12,493 nucleotides of DNA from CAYLWZ01 sp964585805 (GTDB lineage Bacteria > Patescibacteriota > Minisyncoccia > Minisyncoccales > GWA2-38-27). The first letter of the stretch is position 1, and the number at the start of each line of letters is the position of its first letter. The notes under the pieces were generated by a model. That model was not told the origin of the DNA and ran no database searches. It saw only the letters and a list, made by a program, of their open reading frames with translations. Shown in pieces: positions 12,440 through 12,493 of the stretch. The stretch is taken from positions 1 through 12,493 of the forward strand of contig CAZPFE010000014.1 of the NCBI GenBank assembly GCA_964585805.1, read 5' to 3'. The position numbers and the translations under genes are program-made.

Positions 12440-12493
12440 TGGGCACGGAAGGAATCGAACCTTCCACCTCTTCTTTATCAGAGAAGCGTTCTA
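12440..12493 (-). tRNA. tRNA-Ile (anticodon GAU), 3' part
   Basis: Read on the minus strand: end of the D arm (GAAC), anticodon stem CTTCT/AGAAG around the 7-nt loop CTGATAA (anticodon GAT at 12477-12479, Ile), five-base variable loop AGGTG, T arm GAAGG-TTCGATT-CCTTC, acceptor 3' strand CGTGCCC and discriminator A at 12440. The genomic bases after that are CTG, so CCA is not encoded and must be added. The 5' half lies beyond the window and should start GGGCACG. Confidence 0.92.

Overview
This AT-rich window looks like part of a Patescibacteria (CPR) genome, most likely Parcubacteria. The reasons are lineage-typical surface proteins (a GYAWSENIGWISFN repeat protein, single-pass proteins with a PPGGNVPAPLNVG linker and a GNVGIG motif, a small SL(T/S)AP-repeat membrane protein), a short alanyl-tRNA synthetase without its C-terminal domain, few Shine-Dalgarno sites, and low-complexity spacers. 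TGA is used as a stop (alaS, the YkuK-like gene), so the code is standard. Every supported gene is on the minus strand; transcription runs from high to low coordinates.

In transcription order: a partial tRNA-Ile(GAU) at the window edge (12440-12493); a small helix-turn-helix-like protein (12001-12333); a 366-bp spacer with a candidate promoter and a nested-stem-loop RNA domain (11642-11767) ending 7 nt before speD; speD and speE, which make decarboxylated SAM and spermidine, closed by an intrinsic terminator (about 10158-10197); a YkuK/DUF458 RNase H-fold protein; and alaS, flanked on both sides by GC-rich hairpin elements.

Next comes a compact five-gene set (7348 to 2755): an FtsA/PilM-like actin-fold protein, a small SL(T/S)AP-repeat membrane protein, two near-duplicate membrane-anchored fibre-like proteins, and between those a secreted protein with GWISFN repeats and Ig/PKD-like domains. 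A clear terminator follows (2691-2726). The layout suggests a cell-surface apparatus with a cytoplasmic actin-like scaffold. The duplicated pair share blocks with no nucleotide difference, separated by strongly diverged patches, which points to recombination or gene conversion.

Last is lemA, a MntA/HepT-type toxin-antitoxin pair and htpX. lemA and htpX are common partners, so the pair looks inserted between them. The window ends in a non-coding stretch with two 30-bp stem-loop repeats and one more GC-rich hairpin element.

The features most worth a second look are the structured leader of speD and the mosaic paralogue pair around the GWISFN-repeat gene. Assignments rest on reading motifs and comparing sequence by eye; no database search or folding program was run.
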